This document shows, piece by piece, positions 53,200-62,515 of a stretch of DNA of 64,000 bases (position 1 is its first letter; every line of letters begins with the position of its first letter). Below the pieces are notes generated by a model that was not told the DNA's origin, ran no database searches, and saw only the letters and a list, made by a program, of their open reading frames with translations. Where the stretch lies: the NCBI GenBank assembly GCA_015231595.1, contig JADGBH010000004.1, positions 48,058 through 112,057 of the forward strand, written 5' to 3'. Source of the DNA: Desulfobacterales bacterium (GTDB taxonomy: Bacteria > Desulfobacterota > Desulfobacteria > Desulfobacterales > JADGBH01). Made by a program: the position numbers and the translations under genes.

Positions 53200-53889
53200 A
53201 TGCCAAAACATTTTCACAGGGAGCTTGAAAAGCTAAAAAAAAATATTCTTACACTCGGGGCAATGGTTGAAGAACGCGTAAAAATGGCAAGTATAACGAT
53301 CGAAACTCGGGATACAGAACTTGCAAACAAAATTATACGTACGGATTACGAAATAGATGATATGGAAGTAGAGGTAGAGGAAGAATGCCTTAAAATTCTC
53401 GCCCTATACCAACCAGTAGCTGTTGATTTACGATTTTTAATAACCGTCATAAAAATAAACAATGACCTTGAGCGAATTGCCGATTTGGCTGTAAATATTG
53501 CCGAACGAATGTTAATAATAGCTAAATATGATAAGCATATTTTTACTTTTGATTATTCTCAAATGATAAAAAAAACCCAATATATGCTAAAAAAAAGCCT
53601 TGATTCCCTTGTTAATTTGGATACTGACAGCGCAATAGCTGTTTGCAATATGGACGACGAAGTTGATGCAATAAAAGATGAAGCTTATGATAAAATAAAA
53701 GATGCAATAAAAGAGAAACCGTCTTATGTTGGATATTTAATTAATCTGCTTCTTATATCAAGGCATCTCGAGAGAATTGCTGATCATACAACAAATATTG
53801 CTGAAGAGGTAGTTTATCTGGTTGATGGTGAAATTGTGAGACATGGCAAAGCAGATATAGAAAAAAATGAGATGAAAAAAAAAGGATGA
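53200..53889 (+). CDS. phoU: Phosphate transport regulator PhoU
   Basis: The 229-aa protein has two PhoU three-helix repeats: FHRELEKLKKNILTLGAMVE, LALYQPVAVDLRFLITVIKI, NNDLERIADLAVNIAERM; and DEAYDKIKDAIKEK, LLLISRHLERIADHTTNIAE. It restrains Pst uptake and PhoR signalling when phosphate is plentiful. It follows pstB by 17 bases with GAGG before the ATG and completes the pst operon. The last residues are Lys-rich. Confidence 0.94.
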   Translation: MPKHFHRELEKLKKNILTLGAMVEERVKMASITIETRDTELANKIIRTDYEIDDMEVEVEEECLKILALYQPVAVDLRFLITVIKINNDLERIADLAVNIAERMLIIAKYDKHIFTFDYSQMIKKTQYMLKKSLDSLVNLDTDSAIAVCNMDDEVDAIKDEAYDKIKDAIKEKPSYVGYLINLLLISRHLERIADHTTNIAEEVVYLVDGEIVRHGKADIEKNEMKKKG

Positions 53890-53930
53890 GAGTTCATTTT
53901 AGCTTAAATAAACAGCATCCTTATTTAAAC

Positions 53931-53958
53931 AAGATTCCCGCTTTAGCGGGAATGACAT
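53931..53958. repeat. CATTCCCGC hairpin between convergent genes
   Basis: ATTCCCGCTTTAGCGGGAAT is a perfect stem with a tiny loop, the same GC-rich unit found in the middle of the 14270-14604 element. It sits between the converging phoU and nagZ genes and could slow or end transcription from either side, but no T-run follows on the plus strand. Confidence 0.7.
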
Positions 53959-53989
53959 GCTACAATAAAATAATTGTTTAGAATTAAAA

Positions 53990-55006
53990 TTAAGTATTTA
54001 TGTATAAATACGCCTTTTTAAGCTCAAATATTCTGGAAATAGCATCTAAACTTTTTTGTCGAAGTTTTTCGTTTTTGAAACTTTCTTTAAATGCTTTAAA
54101 TGCTATTTCTCTATTTGGGTTTTTATGGCATATAAGGGCTATGTCAATATCTGCTTCAATTATGCAGCCAAGAACTGTTTTTATATCAAAACCTTTTAAA
54201 GCGCCCATATCAAGGTCATCAGTCATAACAATTCCTTTAAAACCCATTTTTTCACGTAAAATATTGTAGGCAATTATTTTAGAAAGACTCGCTGGAAATT
54301 TATCATCAATTTGTGTGTAAAGAATATGGGAAAGCATTATGCCTGCAACATTATGATTAATAGAAGCCTGAAATGGAACAAGATCAGATGAAAAAAGAGT
54401 TTCACTATCAATGTCTAAATAAGGTAAATAAACATGGGAATCGAGTATAGTCCTTCCTATGCCCGGAAAATGTTTTCCTACAGCCATTATCCCATGCTCT
54501 TGAAGCTTGTCAATTATAATGCATCCCAATTGTGAGGTAATATTTATGTCATGGCTAAATGTTCGCTTAAACATTATTCCGCTTGTATTTATAGATTCTG
54601 GAACGATATCAAGTACTGGAGCCATGTCCATATTGACTCCAATGGATTTTAATTCAGAAGCTGTAGTTTCAGCAAATACTAAAGCATCATCTGTAGTTGT
54701 TATGTAAGGATTACCTTGAAATTCAGTGAACGGTTTTTTTAATCTTGCTACTTGACCACCTTCTTGATCAATAGAAATAAACAAAGCAGGTTGCCCGCAT
54801 TTTTTAGCAAATTCTTGCATAGAAAAACATAAATCCTTAACTTGTTGAGGATTTTTAATATTTCTTGAAAAAAGTATAACGCCTCCAGCCTTAAGTTCAT
54901 CTATTACAAACATTAAATCATCATTTAAAGTTGTTCCATCAAATCCTAAAATAAGTCTTTGCCCGGCTAATTGTTCATCCGATAATATTGAAGTATCTAA
55001 GTTCAT
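53990..55006 (-). CDS. nagZ: Beta-N-acetylhexosaminidase NagZ (GH3)
   Basis: The 338-aa protein is a GH3 hexosaminidase that removes GlcNAc from muropeptides in peptidoglycan recycling. Landmarks are LFISIDQEGGQVARL, MDMAPVLDIVP, VGKHFPGIGRTILDSHVYLP with the Asp-Ser-His dyad, SHILYTQID, and IVMTDDLDMGAL with the nucleophile Asp. The usual FPGHG reads FPGIG, a small departure. No signal peptide is seen, so it is cytoplasmic. It follows mltG by 9 bases, making a peptidoglycan pair. AAGGAT precedes the ATG. Confidence 0.92.
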   Translation of the reverse strand: MNLDTSILSDEQLAGQRLILGFDGTTLNDDLMFVIDELKAGGVILFSRNIKNPQQVKDLCFSMQEFAKKCGQPALFISIDQEGGQVARLKKPFTEFQGNPYITTTDDALVFAETTASELKSIGVNMDMAPVLDIVPESINTSGIMFKRTFSHDINITSQLGCIIIDKLQEHGIMAVGKHFPGIGRTILDSHVYLPYLDIDSETLFSSDLVPFQASINHNVAGIMLSHILYTQIDDKFPASLSKIIAYNILREKMGFKGIVMTDDLDMGALKGFDIKTVLGCIIEADIDIALICHKNPNREIAFKAFKESFKNEKLRQKSLDAISRIFELKKAYLYINT

Positions 55007-55015
55007 GTCTTATCC

Positions 55016-56029
55016 TTATCGTTTCTTTTTTTGATATTTTATTACAGCTTTATTATGATCTTTTATATTATTTGAAAAATAGTGAGTTTTATTATTTTTT
55101 GAAACAAAAAAAATATAATCAGTATTTGATGGAAAAAGGGCAGCTTCAATAGAGCTAAAGCCAGGGTTTGCAATAGGCCCAGGAGGAAGACCTGACATCA
55201 TGTAGGTATTGTAAGGAGTTGGTTCAGCTAAATCTTTTTTTGTTATATTGCCATTAAAATCTTTTATTCCATATATTACAGTAGGGTCGCTTTCGAGTCT
55301 CATTTTCTTTTTTAACCGATTATGAAAAACGGAAGATATAAGAGGACGTTCAGATTCATCCCCTGTTTCTTTTTCTATTATTGAGGCTATAGTTACAATC
55401 TGATGAATTGAAAATCCAAGGTTATCAGCTCTTTCAATAAATGCAGGAGTAAATTTTTCCCAAAACCGTTTTACCATGCAAGAAATAATTTGCTTTGGAG
55501 TTACATTTTTTTCAAAGTAATAAGTCTCTGGGAATAAATAGCCTTCAAAAGAATCACCTGGAATTTTCATTTCTTTTATAAAGTTTAAATCATTAGCGGC
55601 TTCAAGAAATTCACGAGCTGATGAAAAACCAGCGTTTTCCACAGATAGTGCAATCTGGCTTAAATTATAGCCTTCTGGAATTGTGAGCTTATAAAGTGCA
55701 ATATCTCCGCTAACTATTTTTTTAATAATTTCATTCGGAGACATTAAAGTCGATAGCAAATATTCCCCTGCTTTAATTTTTCGATCAGCTTTTTTTATTC
55801 GAGCGAGTAGTTTAAACTTAAAAGGACTCTCTATAGCTCCTATTTTTATTAAATCAGCTATGATTGAATTTAAACTTTGACCCGGATATATATTTATTAA
55901 ACTCTTCTTATCTTCATTGGAAGCAGGTCTGTTTGAATAGGAGTAAATTTCTAAAGCCGATAAACAACAAACAAACACTCCAATAATAAAAAATATTAAA
56001 ATTAGAATTGCTATTTTTTTTTTCCCCAC
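55016..56029 (-). CDS. mltG: Endolytic murein transglycosylase MltG
   Basis: The 337-aa protein has an N-terminal TM anchor (about 4-28), a LysM-like/YceG domain (IYPGQSLNSIIADLIKIGAI) and the catalytic domain with IVTIASIIEKETGDESERP (catalytic Glu), VFHNRLKKKMRLESDPTVIYG, YNTYMMSGLPPGPIANPG and AALFPSNTDYIFFVSK. MltG cuts nascent glycan strands in the periplasm. The start is GTG 56029. It is coupled to nagZ. A further gene of different function lies upstream (42 bases). Confidence 0.94.
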   Translation of the reverse strand: MGKKKIAILILIFFIIGVFVCCLSALEIYSYSNRPASNEDKKSLINIYPGQSLNSIIADLIKIGAIESPFKFKLLARIKKADRKIKAGEYLLSTLMSPNEIIKKIVSGDIALYKLTIPEGYNLSQIALSVENAGFSSAREFLEAANDLNFIKEMKIPGDSFEGYLFPETYYFEKNVTPKQIISCMVKRFWEKFTPAFIERADNLGFSIHQIVTIASIIEKETGDESERPLISSVFHNRLKKKMRLESDPTVIYGIKDFNGNITKKDLAEPTPYNTYMMSGLPPGPIANPGFSSIEAALFPSNTDYIFFVSKNNKTHYFSNNIKDHNKAVIKYQKKKR

Positions 56030-56071
56030 CCTTGATTCCTAAATTAATAGCTAAAGATATTATTAATAAAT

Positions 56072-59000
56072 TTAATTTTTTCTAACTAAAAGCATTCTTT
56101 CATGCATTCTTTTTGCTCTTAAACAGAATGAATCCAATTTTGCCGTTATAAGCTGAGGAAAAGGGGAACCGTCACTTTCTATCGCTAAAAAAGGAAGGTC
56201 TTCCACAGCACTTAAAATAGAAAAAAGTGCTCCTGAAGCAGGGCTGATTTTAAGTTTATCTTCTTTGTTCATAGTCACATTAAGAATTGATTCAGAAAGC
56301 CTGTTGGGCATACATCCAAATGGGCCTATAGCTATAACGCCACAATTATGAACAGCAATATCGTGTAGAGCACTTCCGATTGTTAATACCGCTTCTCCTG
56401 TGAGATTTTTTGAAATATAGGGTGCTGAAGCATTGAGTATTGGTTTTAAAGAAAAAGGATGCGGATTAATAAGACCAGATGCACCTAAAATAGTTTTTAT
56501 TTTTTTCTCGTATTTTGACATCATTAGTTTTTTTATTAAAAACTCAATTCTATTTTTAATAGACAATTTTGATGCAGCAAGCCCATGTTCAAGGAGATAA
56601 TCCGAATATATAATCCATTCTGCAATTGACGCGCATACAGTTGCAAAACCTCTTTTCGCAAGTCTTTCTGTTATAAATTGCCGTGAAAGTCCTTCTCTCC
56701 TTACAAAAATTTCACCGGCAAGGGATATAACTGGAACTTCTTCAACCGGAATCTTCATTGGAATTTGGGCAAATTTTTTTGCGGAGGAATAAAGCTGCCT
56801 TTCAATGCCTTCAAAATCAAAAAATTCCAGAGATGCTAAAATTAATGCCCATTCCCTTTCAAAAACATCCATTGCATATTCAACGTTTTTGGAATTAGTT
56901 AGCAGCATTGACCTTATATCTTCTATAGCATCAGAAATCAGTACAGCCCACCAACTTCTTAAATAAAATTTATTTCCTAAACCTGCATAAGAATTTTCAG
57001 AAGTCAATGAAAACAAAGCTACATCATGTATTTCAAGCTTTCGCATTAAATTTTCCATAAATACATAATATTGGCCAAAACGGCATGGGCCTTCAGCAGT
57101 AGGCATGAAATATACAAGATTTTCGTCTTTTTTCTTTTCATTGTAAATATAGTTTAAAAGACTGCCAGTGGTCAATATAAGAGGGAGGCATTCTTTACAG
57201 GAAGTATTGCCTCTGCCGAGCTTTAAAACTTCTTCATCCGCCGGCGGATGAGCTATAGCATTAATTCCAAAATTTTTAAATGCCGATGCAAGAGACTCAG
57301 AAGCATATTTCCCAATAGACGGTAAAAGAAGGGTAACATTCGGATGAGTTATAGGTAATTTTTTGCCAGAAGGAAGTAAAATATTAATTTCATTTTTGGA
57401 AATAATGGTTTTTGCGATTTTAAGTTTATCTCTTTTGATTACAGTATTCTTGTTTGAAACTATTTGTCTGTAAGCCTGTATAATATCAATAAAGGCTTCT
57501 ATCCTTGTTTCAACTCCAGCATCAGCTGTATGGCTGTCAAGCTCAAGAGTCAATGACGGTTTTTCTCCCATTATATCTCTAAAATAGCCTATAATAAATG
57601 AATCTGGTCCGCAGGAAAAATTTGTAATAAAAAGACCGAAAAGTTGAGGATGTTTTTTTACAAATTGGGCTGTTTTTAGGATAATTTGTCCCATGCCCCA
57701 ATACATGTGTTTTGCATTTTTTTCGTCTTCAAAGGGGAGAAAATCAAAAGGTATAATTTTTATTCCTCGTGATGCGATTTTTTTCGGAATTCCCATATGA
57801 GATTCTTCAGCAAAAGCATTATAAGGTCTTCCAAATACTATTATGGCAATTTCATCTTTAGATGATTCTATGTTTTTAAGAAGATTTTTTCCTATTTCTT
57901 TAATAGCTCCAAAACACCCTTGCTGATGATTTATGGCTTGATTAAAAGCAATTTCAGCTTCCCGCTTCGATACTCCTAACTCGGCAACAGCCATTTTGAT
58001 CAAAGTTTTTCTTCCGTGTTTCAGCCCTTTTGTGAAATCAATTAAAGGGTTTAAGAATTTTACTCCTTTTGATTTTAAATTTTGTATTGTATCCCTAAAT
58101 GCAGCATTTAGATAAAAAGTTTCTCCTTGCACAAGTGGGCAGACTTGAGACATATTATGGCCTTTTGATGCAGGCACAGCTCTAAAATGAGGGAGAAATA
58201 TATATTCAGGGGGATTTTGCATGTTAAGAAGAGAATAAAAAAAACAATGGGCATTTTCTGCAGGATAGCAAAATGATGCATTTTTATAATAGTAACCTTG
58301 AGGCGAAGGGGATTCAGGAAGAACAATATCAAAGCCTAATGATGAAAAAAATGCGGAATAAAGGGGATAATAAGTATTAACTAAAAAACTTTTGTTAATT
58401 CCAATACGTTTTCTCAAATCTTGAGAATGTTGTGGCTTTTGGAATATCATTTGCTGCCGTTTTCTTACAAAATCAAATTCGTCCGAATCATAATTAATAT
58501 TGTTTCTTAAATTATAATATCTGTTGCAAGCTCCTCCAAAAGGATATTTTTCCCCGTTAATTTTTACAATAGAAATTTCGCATCTTCTATCACATTTATC
58601 TTTATCTCCGCCTTTGCAAATGAATTTTTTGCCGTATTCAGCGTTTCTGTCTGCCAGTTCCTTTAAATCAAAGATTTTTTGCTTAATAAGGCCGGAAGCT
58701 ATTTTCTTTTTTATTACAAGAGCAACTCCGAAAGCACCCATAAGACCGGGCTCAGGCGGGACTACTATGGTTTTCCCTGAAATTGAAGCCATCGCAAGGG
58801 GAACTGCGCTATTATAACATACACCACCCTGCATAAAGACTTTTTCTCCAACTGGCCTGTTTCCTTTTACTCTGTTTGAGTAATTCATACAAATTGAATA
58901 AACAAGCCCAGCTATTATGTCTTCATGGACAACACCTTCATGGATAGCATTTTTAATATCCGATGCAATGAATGCTGCGCATTGATCATTAAAATTAGGA

Positions 59001-60493
59001 GGAAATTTGGCTTTTAAAGCAATTTCAGCTATATTTTCCATTTTTACGCCTAATGCTTCATAAGCGGATTCTTCTAAAAACGAGCCTGTACCAGCAGAAC
59101 AAGCTTCATTCATGGCATAATCTGAAGGAGTTGAATTAGTAATGTAAGTATATTTAGCATCTTGACCGCCTATTTCAAATATTGTATCAACTTTTGGATC
59201 AAAATATACGGCAGCAGCAGCATGGGCTATAATTTCGTTTATTACACCATCAGTAAGTGTATGTAAACCTGCTATTTGTCTTCCAGATCCTGTGACACCT
59301 ACGCCTTTAATTATAACGTTTTCAGGGTTAGCCGCTGATTTAATTTGTTCCCAAATTGCTTTATAACATGTTTTTGAAGCGTTAACAGGATCTCCGTTTG
59401 TTCGTATATATATTGAAGCAAGGATGGCATTATCATTTTCTCTGAGCAAAACTGCTTTTGTTGTGGTTGAACCAACATCAAGGCCGAGAATACAGATATC
59501 TCCATCACGTACTGTATCCATTTCTATTTTTTTGAATTCAACCATTGATTGAAAATTTTTTAATGGAGGAAGGGGCTTAAAAGAAGATAAATTAGATAAA
59601 AATAAGTCATCAATTCCTGGAAAAGGATTAGTTTTATTTTCAAGAGCCCAAAGAGCCGCTCCAAATGCTTCAAAATAAGAAGCTTCTTCTGGGACAATAA
59701 CATTATCAATTTCTTTTTCAAGGAATTGAATCATTATTTTATTTTTTGATGAGCCTCCTACAACCATAACATTACGCTTGTCAACATTTTTTAGAAGCTC
59801 CATTATTTTGTCTGACATCATTTTACAAAGGCCAGATGCAACTCTTGATTTTGATATACCTTTGTTAGTTGCGTGAGTGCAGTCTGATTTACAAAAAACT
59901 GAACATCTTCCAGAAACAGAATAATGTTCTTGCTCGTCTTGCCATTTTAAAACATCATCAAAAGAAATATCCATTCTTCTCATTTGCTGAACAAAAAATT
60001 CTCCTGTTCCAGATGCACATTTATTTCCTGTAACAACATTAGAAATTTCACCTGCACTATTTAAGACATACACCATAAATGTTTCTCCACCAGCAGAAAC
60101 AATTGCAGGGCAAGATATATGTGGATTTTTTAAATACTTATAGGCATATTCAACTGCTTCTGGCTCAGCAATTTGAGATATTTTAAGAAGCCTTCTAAAT
60201 TTTCTTCCAGTTATGGCAATAGATGAAAATGATTTAACATCGATATTTTTGAGTGCAGAAATAAGAGCTTTTTTAGGATTTCCATCATGAGGATGTATTG
60301 AATGTTCTAACTTTTTTGTTTTGAAACATATATGATCAAAGTCAGCTTCTTCCATATCAATATATTTTTCTAATTGTACAATGGAAATAGTTGAAGCACC
60401 TAAACATATTCCAAGGGACCTTGTATTTACAGGCGCATCAACTTTATTTTCTAAAAGATGGCCTTTATGTTCTATTATTGTTGTTGTAGTCAT
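56072..60493 (-). CDS. Double-ATPase 2-hydroxyacyl-CoA dehydratase activator-type protein (BcrA/BadF family)
   Basis: The 1473-aa protein has two ASKHA-fold ATPase modules in tandem (about 25-300, LGICLGASTISIVQLEKY; and about 330-600, LGLDVGSTTTKAVLLREND, VGVTGSGRQIAG, IGGQDAKYTYI, CSAGTGSFLEES), then a DUF2229 region (about 690-960, RIGINKSFLVNTYYPLYSAF) and a C-terminal part related to 2-hydroxyglutaryl-CoA dehydratase subunits (KCIxC-type cysteines: LGRGNTSCKECLPLILTTGS, CRFGQYYVF, FGCMPN). In characterised relatives such ATPases drive electrons through a [4Fe-4S] cluster into a dehydratase or benzoyl-CoA reductase. The all-in-one large form is known in anaerobes but its substrate is not. 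The ribosome binding site is weak (AAGGAAT 16 bases away). Confidence 0.85.
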   Translation of the reverse strand: MTTTTIIEHKGHLLENKVDAPVNTRSLGICLGASTISIVQLEKYIDMEEADFDHICFKTKKLEHSIHPHDGNPKKALISALKNIDVKSFSSIAITGRKFRRLLKISQIAEPEAVEYAYKYLKNPHISCPAIVSAGGETFMVYVLNSAGEISNVVTGNKCASGTGEFFVQQMRRMDISFDDVLKWQDEQEHYSVSGRCSVFCKSDCTHATNKGISKSRVASGLCKMMSDKIMELLKNVDKRNVMVVGGSSKNKIMIQFLEKEIDNVIVPEEASYFEAFGAALWALENKTNPFPGIDDLFLSNLSSFKPLPPLKNFQSMVEFKKIEMDTVRDGDICILGLDVGSTTTKAVLLRENDNAILASIYIRTNGDPVNASKTCYKAIWEQIKSAANPENVIIKGVGVTGSGRQIAGLHTLTDGVINEIIAHAAAAVYFDPKVDTIFEIGGQDAKYTYITNSTPSDYAMNEACSAGTGSFLEESAYEALGVKMENIAEIALKAKFPPNFNDQCAAFIASDIKNAIHEGVVHEDIIAGLVYSICMNYSNRVKGNRPVGEKVFMQGGVCYNSAVPLAMASISGKTIVVPPEPGLMGAFGVALVIKKKIASGLIKQKIFDLKELADRNAEYGKKFICKGGDKDKCDRRCEISIVKINGEKYPFGGACNRYYNLRNNINYDSDEFDFVRKRQQMIFQKPQHSQDLRKRIGINKSFLVNTYYPLYSAFFSSLGFDIVLPESPSPQGYYYKNASFCYPAENAHCFFYSLLNMQNPPEYIFLPHFRAVPASKGHNMSQVCPLVQGETFYLNAAFRDTIQNLKSKGVKFLNPLIDFTKGLKHGRKTLIKMAVAELGVSKREAEIAFNQAINHQQGCFGAIKEIGKNLLKNIESSKDEIAIIVFGRPYNAFAEESHMGIPKKIASRGIKIIPFDFLPFEDEKNAKHMYWGMGQIILKTAQFVKKHPQLFGLFITNFSCGPDSFIIGYFRDIMGEKPSLTLELDSHTADAGVETRIEAFIDIIQAYRQIVSNKNTVIKRDKLKIAKTIISKNEINILLPSGKKLPITHPNVTLLLPSIGKYASESLASAFKNFGINAIAHPPADEEVLKLGRGNTSCKECLPLILTTGSLLNYIYNEKKKDENLVYFMPTAEGPCRFGQYYVFMENLMRKLEIHDVALFSLTSENSYAGLGNKFYLRSWWAVLISDAIEDIRSMLLTNSKNVEYAMDVFEREWALILASLEFFDFEGIERQLYSSAKKFAQIPMKIPVEEVPVISLAGEIFVRREGLSRQFITERLAKRGFATVCASIAEWIIYSDYLLEHGLAASKLSIKNRIEFLIKKLMMSKYEKKIKTILGASGLINPHPFSLKPILNASAPYISKNLTGEAVLTIGSALHDIAVHNCGVIAIGPFGCMPNRLSESILNVTMNKEDKLKISPASGALFSILSAVEDLPFLAIESDGSPFPQLITAKLDSFCLRAKRMHERMLLVRKN

Positions 60494-60793
60494 AGTAAAA
60501 TTTAAAAATTCCTTTTTAAAATTGAAGTTATTTTATCAAGATTTAAGAAAAGAATAATTAACTAAAACGGATTGAATTGACAAGAATTTTCTTTTTTTTT
60601 ATGTGTCTTAAAAGCAAAAAATATCTGAATTCCTAAAAATATTTAGTATTTATAAGCTTAAACTTCTAAATGCATATACTATATTCCAAAAATTATATTG
60701 AGTTTATAAAAAGTTTTGACTTATTTGTTATACATATACTATGAAAAACAAGGTTAATTTCTATTCCTAAGCAAGCAATAAAGGAAAAAAACA
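60494..60793. other. Divergent intergenic region (300 bp)
   Basis: This AT-rich stretch lies between the activator-type gene (minus) and the HAMP gene (plus). It should contain both promoters. A TTGACT (60716-60721) and TATACT (60735-60740) are present but 13 bases apart, too close for a standard sigma-70 promoter, so I do not call it. A TGCATATACTAT-like motif occurs twice (60672-60682 and 60733-60742). Confidence 0.45.
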
Positions 60794-61486
60794 ATGAAAA
60801 GTATTCAGTCTAAAATTTTATTCATGACAATAGCCCTTACTACTATTATTTTTATCGGTTTTGGCCTATTGAATTATGCTGCAACAAAAATACGTATAGA
60901 AAATGATTTAGCTAATTTTGGGGAAATAACTGTTAAACGAATATCTCAATATATTGGAAAACCTTTTTGGGGCATGGATGAAAAGCTTGTAGGAGAATCT
61001 TTAAATTCGGAAATGCTTGATAAACAAATTTACGCAATAATTGTAAGAGATATTGAAGGAAAAAAAATTTATAAAAGTAAAAAACGAGATGCAAACTGGG
61101 AAATTATAGATAATCACGAAGATATACAGGGGAATTTCATAATAAACTCTAAGCCTATTGCGTATAATGGTAAAACGATAGGAAGTATTGAAATTTATTT
61201 ATCAAAAAAATTTATGGTTAGGGAGTTGAGAATGGGTCTTTACAATATTTTTTTTACATTAATAATCCTTAATACAGTTTTATTTTTTGGAATGTTTATT
61301 TTATTAAGAAAAACAGTGCTTGGTCCAATTAAAATATTGACCGATGCAGCAGAACAGATTAGCATTGGCAATATTGATACAGAAATCATTATAAATACAA
61401 AAGATGAGATAGGAACTCTTGCCGAAGCTTTTAATAGAATGGCTTTAAGTCTAACTGTTGCTATGAAAAGACTTTCAAAAAAATAA
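60794..61486 (+). CDS. Two-TM HAMP-domain protein without output domain
   Basis: The 230-aa protein has TM1 (about 9-28), an extracytoplasmic sensor of about 115 aa (RISQYIGKPFWGMDEKLVGE, YAIIVRDIEGKKIYKSKK), TM2 (about 148-168) and a HAMP domain (about 169-222, VLGPIKILTDAAEQISIGNI, DEIGTLAEAFNRMALSL), then stops after KKLSKK-like residues. It looks like the sensor half of a histidine kinase or chemoreceptor with no kinase or methyl-accepting part. AAAGGAAA precedes the ATG. The next two genes follow with 12 bases and an overlap, so the three form an operon. Confidence 0.82.
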   Translation: MKSIQSKILFMTIALTTIIFIGFGLLNYAATKIRIENDLANFGEITVKRISQYIGKPFWGMDEKLVGESLNSEMLDKQIYAIIVRDIEGKKIYKSKKRDANWEIIDNHEDIQGNFIINSKPIAYNGKTIGSIEIYLSKKFMVRELRMGLYNIFFTLIILNTVLFFGMFILLRKTVLGPIKILTDAAEQISIGNIDTEIIINTKDEIGTLAEAFNRMALSLTVAMKRLSKK

Positions 61487-61498
61487 ATTGGAGGCAAT

Positions 61499-62515
61499 AT
61501 GAAAAAAAATTTTTATATTATTTATCTATTAGCAATTGTCTTAGTAATTATTAATGCAGTGAGTTTTGCTCAAACAACTTATACTGTTAAAAAAGGAGAT
61601 ACTCTTTCTTTAATTTCATTAAAAGTTTATGGAATTAGTCGTGAATGGAAAACAATTTACAATGCAAATACAGAAATACTCGAAAGCCCAAATCGTTTAG
61701 CTCTTGGAATGAAATTAATCATTCCAGATTTAAATAATAAAAAAGAGATTAAGTTTCAACCCCCATCTACTGCGCTCAAAGTAAAATCAAGATCTATTGA
61801 AGGGAGATCTTCTCGTGAAAAGCTTATAAAATTAGCAGATGAGTTCAATTATACATGGAAAGTTGTATGTGAAAGGGATTTCCCTCCGTACAATTACGTT
61901 GACGACAAAGGAAATAAAACGGGTTTAGATACTGAGCTTGTTACCGCTATTTTGAATTATTTAAAAATTGAATTTGAAATTATAAATTATCCATGGAATA
62001 GAGTAGTTAATTCTGTTGATACAAATGAAGCTGATTTTGCTTATCAATTTGTAGGCAAGCCTGAAAGATTCGAAAAGTATTGTATGATTGGGCCAATTAG
62101 AAGCGGTATAACTCTATTTGCTGTTCGAAAAGATTCAAAAATTGATAATTATGGGACGCTTAGTGATTTAAAAAAATATTCAATCGGCCATGTTACTGGT
62201 TATGCTTATACAGATGAATTTGATTCGGCTGAGTATCTTAATAAACAGGACGTAATAGATAATAACCTTTTAGTGCAAATATTAGTTAAAGGCAGGACAG
62301 ATTTAATTATCGGTGATTTAAATACTCTTTCATATTTTGCAAAGGCAAATGGTATGTATGAACAAATCCGTTTTTTACCTAAAATTTTAAAAGAGGTGCC
62401 TCGTTATATTGCATTTCCAAAAGAAAAAAAACAGCAATCTGAATTGTTTGAAAAAGGTTTAAATGCTATAAAAGCAAGCGGAACTTACGATAAAATAATA
62501 AAAAAATGGAAATAA
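61499..62515 (+). CDS. LysM domain fused to a periplasmic solute-binding domain
   Basis: The 338-aa protein has a signal peptide (about 1-24), a LysM domain (about 26-75, TYTVKKGDTLSLISLKVYGI, ...RLALGMKLIIPD) and a family 3 solute-binding domain (about 118-338, VVCERDFPPYNYVDDKGNK, GLDTELVTAILNYLKIEFEI, IGHVTGYAYTDEF, ...KASGTYDKIIKKW). LysM binds GlcNAc chains of peptidoglycan, so the binding domain would be held at the cell wall. GGAGG lies before the ATG. No transporter genes are present; with the upstream HAMP protein a sensing role is plausible (inferred). Its stop overlaps the next start. Confidence 0.88.
   Translation: MKKNFYIIYLLAIVLVIINAVSFAQTTYTVKKGDTLSLISLKVYGISREWKTIYNANTEILESPNRLALGMKLIIPDLNNKKEIKFQPPSTALKVKSRSIEGRSSREKLIKLADEFNYTWKVVCERDFPPYNYVDDKGNKTGLDTELVTAILNYLKIEFEIINYPWNRVVNSVDTNEADFAYQFVGKPERFEKYCMIGPIRSGITLFAVRKDSKIDNYGTLSDLKKYSIGHVTGYAYTDEFDSAEYLNKQDVIDNNLLVQILVKGRTDLIIGDLNTLSYFAKANGMYEQIRFLPKILKEVPRYIAFPKEKKQQSELFEKGLNAIKASGTYDKIIKKWK

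Noticed and set aside
60716..60740. TTGACT and TATACT as a promoter for the HAMP operon
   Set aside because: The 13-base spacing is too short for a standard sigma-70 promoter.
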